A stretch of 64,000 nucleotides of DNA, from positions 149,153 through 213,152 of the forward strand of contig NW_006499535.1 in NCBI RefSeq assembly GCF_000471905.2, in the 5' to 3' direction. This DNA is from Amborella trichopoda (taxonomy: Eukaryota; Streptophyta; Magnoliopsida; Amborellales; Amborellaceae). Below the pieces are notes generated by a model. It saw nothing but the letters and a program-made list of their open reading frames with translations, was not told the DNA's origin and did no database searches. Each line of letters opens with the position of its first letter. The first letter of the stretch is position 1. The position numbers were made by a program, and so were the translations under genes. Positions 59,301 to 64,000 of the stretch are shown here, in pieces.

Positions 59301-61981
59301 TGGTTAGGTGCCTCGATTGCGTCCTTCGGATCTATGTGATCTGATGGCACGTGTCTCACATTTCTAGTGAACCCGAGATTTGAGATCGCTCTCTCAGAAC
59401 CTTGCTCGAGGGCAAGGGCAGGTATACCAACCAATGATAAAGGAATTTTAGGTGGGTTCGGGACTTACTCAAGCTGGCTCGCGTGAGCGCCCTCTTAGAT
59501 CACAAAGAAAGCCCCCCAGCTGCTTGAGCTGGTTCGGAATCGCCTCCCTTGACTTGTAATCCTCTTGTTTTTTCTGAACAACACTTTTATGGTTAATTCG
59601 TAAGACAAGTGGGTCGATGGGACCCACCCTTGTCTTAGGGCAATGCACGTTCACATGAGAATGCGATGAAGCGCAAGGTTTGGTGAAAGATAGAAAAGAG
59701 AAGAGAGCTTGACGTAGGGGTGAGACTAACATGACAACCAGAAATCACTGACTCGACGTGGTAGCAAGACGGACATGGTTCTCAGCACCTACACGACGGC
59801 AATACTAATCGAATGCGAGGTCATCGCATCGGTGATAGGCTAGGTCAACCCTCAGTCAAGTGAGAAGAGAAAGAGGTGAAGAGGAAAGAATGAGATGGCA
59901 AAGAGAAGGGGAAATCCATACGTCAATAGGTATCGAGGTGGGCGATGCAAGGAGACGGCGCATCCCTTACTGATGGCACTAGCTCCTTACAAGGCACACA
60001 ACGATAGTTTATCCTAAGTCACATGACGATAGGTGCAGAACATAGGAAGAAAGGCGACGAACACCGAGCACCCGGAGGAGGCTCAGGATGATGATGGGCG
60101 TTGCCAAAGCCCCTAAAAGGTGGTGATGGGTGTTGTCGAAGCCCATAGCAGGCGGCAATAGGTATCGCTGTCTACACTAGACAGGTGATAGGAAAAGACC
60201 CCTGCAGTGACAACAAACCTTGCCGTCTGGGTTCTTCATCGAGATGTCACAACAACGTATGTGGGCGGTGATAGGCAACGCCATCTACAGACTTCACTGG
60301 AAGAAAGAGATAGACGATTAGAAGGGGAGGGGGACTCGCGCATGGCGCTGCCATCACCCTACGCACCCTGTGAGACCAAGAGAGGGGCATGCATGGCACT
60401 GCCACTGCAGTGCATGACCCTTGCGAGGGACTCAGACAAAGAAGAAGGAAAAGAGAGGGGAGAAGAGAGAGAAAGTTTACCTCAAACCTAAGGGTACCAA
60501 TCAAAAGTTTCTCTCACCTCGCACCCTCTCTCAAGCGTAACACAACAATGGTAAGAAAGAGAAACTTGTATTAAGTAAAAACTCTCTCTTGTGTGTGTAT
60601 GCCTCTGTCTCTTCTCTTTTCTTTTCTTTTTTTTTTACGTCCAACGATGGTNNNNNNNNNNNNNNNNNNNNTTTTTTTACGTCCTAACGATGGTACGTAT
60701 ATATAGAAGTGTCCCCAAATATGGGTGGATGATCAAAAGTAACCTAATTGCTGGAAATTAAGATTAAATTGAATTAAAAGAAATTAGAAATAGGGTGCAA
60801 AATAATAGATTTGCCCCTTCCTAACAAGTTGTGGAATTTCATAACAGTCTCTGTGTTTCCCTAGGTGTGATCTTGCATGGCTAATTCAGGGTCGTTCTGG
60901 TGCCTAGTTGATCGTAAGATGATTGCTTTCTTGTAGGGCTCGTCATGGCTATCGATTTGATACGAAATTCGAGCCATGGATCATGTTTTTTGTCCACAAT
61001 CATGTCACTTGAAATTTGAGTAGATCTTGAAACTTTAGATCGATAGTGTGTTCGTTCCTTGATTTTTTTTGTGTTTTCTTCGCTGAATCACACTGAGCAT
61101 GCCACTACGATCACGTGGCACCAAACACAGCTCTATTCCTTGATTGAACAAAGATTTTGCAAGTTTGAAAGTTTGGCCAGAATCAAGGATTCCAGCAATG
61201 AAATTTGCAATCTGTTCTTCGGCTTTATGTGCAGAACCCGACCGTTAATCATGTATGGGGTTTTTGTCAAAGATGGTCCGAGACCTTATGCCCGCAATGG
61301 AATTAGTCTTACGTCGATCGGGCTTGTGAGCAGCGTGATTTGCTCAATCGTACGAGGGACAGTGTTGCTGATTTTCCTACACTTTCTTCAAAGATTAGCA
61401 ACTTCTCTCTAGCTTTTCTTCGCCCTCAGGTATCGTCACAGGGCGTGCCACATATCGAATCACTCGTCTTGACTAGACGAACATGCTCCCCAAATTTGAG
61501 AATGATCCAACTTAGGACGAGTGAGATACGAGCATCGAAAGCTATTGGTCGTGACTGTCCCTTCAATGGTGTAGTGTTACAGGGTGGCCGCACGAGAATA
61601 GCGTGCAGCTTTACCTTTTTCACTCTTTCACCTATAACTTCTTCCTGGAGTGTCCGTTTGAGCTGAAAATTTACCCTTGGGGGTTTTCAACCGTGTCAGA
61701 TCTAATGATAGTAGTCCCACAACAATTTGAAATGCTGAAAATGTAGGTCTAGTTATAGGGGTCTGTTTCAAGGTGTTGTGACCGATTCTGCCGAAACTGT
61801 TTCTTAGTCTGCACTGCCTTAAACATGTCAGAATCCAAGGAAACTTGGTAAGAGATTCTTGAGAGACCTCATGAAGATCTTGGCCGGTTTTGGGGCTATT
61901 CTAAGGCTGTTCAAGTTTCCACTACTTGCTAGGCCTTTATTGAGCAGGGGCCCCCATGTTAATGAAAAATACCTTCCAACA
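59301..61981 (-). repeat. M3 3' LTR
   Basis: 2681 bp including 20 N. The ends and the last 1 kb match the M1 LTRs, but the 47-bp minisatellite of M1 is absent. In its place (59870-60480) is unrelated GC-richer DNA with 'ggtgatgggtgttg(t/c)cgaagccc' lines repeated at 60090 and 60122. TATA at 60699-60706 (minus). Confidence 0.88.
60652..60671. other. assembly gap (20 N) with duplicated flanks
   Basis: Twenty N are flanked on both sides by nearly the same 24 bases ('ttttttacgtccaacgatgg' left, 'ttttttacgtcctaacgatg' right). This suggests that two contig ends overlap and the gap may be spurious. Confidence 0.95.
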
Positions 61982-63080
61982 GCATGCCCCACCGAATGTT
62001 GTACTTCAAGAGAATCGAGAAGTGCAATAATTGGGGACTTTTGAGGGATCTTTGTCAAAGTCTGCACCATCAAGAGACTATTTGTGGTTTTGGAGCATGA
62101 GGCCTTTGTCAAGACTTACAAAACCAGGCCTTTTTTGAAGGCCAAATGCTACGAACCTTCACTCGGTGTTGTTTGCTGCTACACTATGTTTGCTTTTGAT
62201 GCTCAAGGTATCTTTGTAGGTCCTGTCTAGCGGGGTCCGATCGAGGGCTTCTGAGCCAACCCGAAAGTTTGGTCCAATGTAGGCTACGGGGTTTAACGAA
62301 GACTACCCTGAAGCCTATGGCAGGTTAGACCCTGGCTTCGTCAATTTCTTACCTTCGCGATGGATTTTAGCACTTATGGAGGGATCTTTTGGTCATCGTC
62401 CTCACCCTCAAGGACTCTTGTTGTTGTTGAATTAGAGAGAACTTATGCGGCTCTCACTCTCTGATGAGCCATGAAACTGGGAAGATCTTATGCGGCTCTT
62501 ACTCCCTGATGAGCCATGAAACCGGGAAGATCTTATGAGGCTCTCACTCCCTGAAGAACCATGAAACTGGGGAGACTTTATGAGGCTCTCACTCCCTGAT
62601 GAGCCACGAAACCGAGGAGATCTTATGAGGCTCTCACTCCTTGACGAGCCATCTGGTTGGCGACTGGATGTTCGCTTTTGAGGATTTTAGGCAGACCTCA
62701 GTAGCATCATGACAATTTAGAAATTGAATGCCAGCTGAGGCGGCAGTCGTGCGTCAGTTTCTCTTGTCGGTCCAAGCGCCCTTTCATGGGTTTTCACTTG
62801 AATAAGAGAAGTCACGCTGTGAAGATGGTTTTCAATAACTTCTATTATTTCTGGGCTCTTTTACCCATGACATGTGGTCATGTCTACCCTTTTCATCCAT
62901 TTTTACTCATGGTGCCCTTTTGGGGTTTTCATTGTGCCTGGATTTCCTTTCCATGGAACTCTCTTACTCATGGTATCGTGACCATTCTCGTCCGTCAATT
63001 TTACTCATGGCCTTCCCTTGTCCAGGTGTACACCAAGCCCGTTTTTTTTTTTGAGAAGGCGTATTTAGAGTTGTGCCTTC
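61982..63080 (-). other. M3 3' UTR, first part
   Basis: PPT-like GGTGGGGCATGC (61982-61993, minus), then 3' UTR DNA collinear with M1 38671-39950, including the 'acccatgac.tgtggtcatg' block at 62855-63020. No coding signal. Confidence 0.7.
62440..62652. repeat. 51-bp tandem repeat in M3 3' UTR
   Basis: About four to five units read 'gatcttatgaggctctcact' + 'ccctgatgagccatgaaac'. The array is absent from the same place in M1, which instead has a 126-bp duplication. Confidence 0.9.
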
Positions 63081-63755
63081 GAGACTTGTGCGAAGCCTTT
63101 TAACGTCGTGCGGCTAGGGCGTGAACTATAGTTTATGGTCATACAACCATAGTGGTGATCAATAGTAGTTTGTGGAGGCCATAGAGTGAGCTTAGTGATG
63201 ACTTTGACTCACTTGGGAAGGTGGCATGAAGTTGCCTTGTGAAGAGTTGATGATGAATGGATTGTGGGTGAACCATGATGACCCACTATATGACGGCGAG
63301 TGTGGCTTGCAGAAGGGTTCACCGTTTGGTGAGCATGGGTAAGACTCACTGGAGGGAAAAAGATGGTAATGATGGTGAAGGTGGTGCACGCACACGAATG
63401 GGCAGGCTAACGAAGGCATGCTTGAAGATGCACGTAAAGGGCGTGTGCCGGTATGTAGGCTCACTGGGGAGAAGAAAAGGGTACGGGCACAAAAATGGGT
63501 CAGTTAGGGAAAGTGTGCACCAAGATACACACGGAAGGGGTGTGCGGTTGACGGGGCATGTTTTAAGGTCGCGCCTTTTAGACCTAAGCAAAGCAGTTTA
63601 ACGTCATGCGCTCAAAACGTGCACTATGGTTTAAGGTCATATAGCTTGGACCATGGTTATGCAGTTTAAAGTCATGCAACTAGGACCGTGCAGTTTAAGG
63701 TCATGCAACTAGACCTTCGCTACAGTTTAAGGTCATATAGTTTGGACCATGAGTG
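63080..63755. repeat. M3 copy of the 3' UTR motif
   Basis: The 'ttaacgtcgtgcggctaggg' line at 63100 and one higher-order unit at 63560-63755 ('gtttaaggtcatatagctt', 'gcagtttaaagtcatgcaac', 'gcagtttaaggtcatgcaac', 'gtttaaggtcatatagttt') match the M1 subunits, but there is no long array. Confidence 0.85.
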
Positions 63756-64000
63756 TGGGTTGCCATGTAGATGAAGCTCCATGGGGGATAGGTCTGTGGA
63801 TAACCATCTGCTTCCCTAGGGATAAGGAGAGTTAGGTCTATGCACCAACAGAGAGATAAAGAAGGTGGTGGCACTCGAGGAGTGGCAGGCAAAAGAGACT
63901 TCACTGGGATGAGGAGGGCCAGTGTGACTCTCTGGGGTGAAGGATAAGGCTTCATGTAACTCCACTGGGGTGACATGCCAGAGCACAGGTGTAACTCTAC
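63756..64000 (-). other. M3 3' UTR, block shared with M1 41680-41990
   Basis: 'ggggataggtctgtggata', 'gtgactctctggggtgaagga' and 'aactccactggggtgaca' match M1 in order. No coding signal up to the window edge. Confidence 0.7.

Larger units (their letters stand above)
59301..64000 (-). mobile_element. M3: M1-family element, 3' LTR and 3' UTR, runs off the window
   Basis: The LTR at 59301-61981 starts TGGTTAGGTGCC and ends CCTTCCAACA, with the PPT on its right side, so it is the 3' LTR of a minus-strand element. The internal 3' UTR continues to the window edge and matches M1 38671-41990 in order. It is inserted in the right LTR of M2. Coding parts, if any, lie beyond 64000. The LTR is more diverged from M1 than the two M1 LTRs are from each other. 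Confidence 0.88.

Noticed and set aside
59776-60574. ORFs within the M3 LTR
   Set aside because: Present only in this LTR copy and on both strands; LTRs of this family are not coding.

Overview
This window looks like gene-poor, retrotransposon-packed plant nuclear DNA. Every coding signal I can recognise belongs to Ty3/gypsy LTR elements of the plant Tat group. Evidence for that is a second, archaeal-type RNase H after the pol RNase H, CX2HX4HX4C Gag fingers, LTRs up to 3.1 kb, tandem-repeat-rich 3' untranslated regions, and a plant mobile domain (PMD) gene lying antisense to its element. I see no host gene, tRNA, rRNA or CRISPR array. Two 20-base runs of N (11407-11426, 60652-60671) mark assembly gaps. 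The species cannot be named from this; a flowering plant with a repeat-rich genome is the reasonable inference.

Layout from the left. 1-498: an (AG)n tract and unassigned DNA. 499-2449: the 3' LTR and adjoining 3' internal DNA of a minus-strand element (copy A), related to S below. 2450-9440: E1, a plus-strand Tat element body (gag, RT, RNase H, archaeal RNase H, integrase) without LTRs. 9441-14165: E2, which joins a second gag 5' part to an integrase tail across 2.6 kb of CT-rich repeat and a gap. 14166-16384: poorly explained DNA with a minus-strand broken ORF and a Gag fragment (element H). 16385-26680: S, a structurally complete minus-strand element with TSD GGTTA and a gag but no pol seen. 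26681-27250: the other side of H's gag.

From 27251 to 59300 lies M2, a minus-strand element with about 2.3 kb LTRs, a gag and an antisense PMD gene, again without pol. M2 is split by M1 (35544-52208), a 16.7 kb minus-strand Tat element with 3.1 kb LTRs, PBS, PPT, gag, RT and a perfect TSD (CCACC). At 59301 the right LTR of M2 is cut by M3, a third long-LTR element of the M1 family that runs off the window.

The history reads as nested layers. H was host to S and to M2, M2 was host to M1 (inside the PMD gene), and M2's LTR was host to M3. Counted by eye over short stretches, the S LTRs are roughly 89% identical, and the M1 and M2 LTR pairs roughly 83-85%. These are old, inactive copies. M1/E1 are the pol-bearing type, while S and M2 look like non-autonomous partners carrying gag only, or gag plus a cargo gene. 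The most interesting points are the PMD gene in the pol-less M2, a shared 3'-UTR motif that has expanded into a satellite-like array in M1, 47-bp minisatellites in the M1 LTRs, two-finger Gag proteins, and an unrecognised helical ORF at 14.6-15.6 kb.
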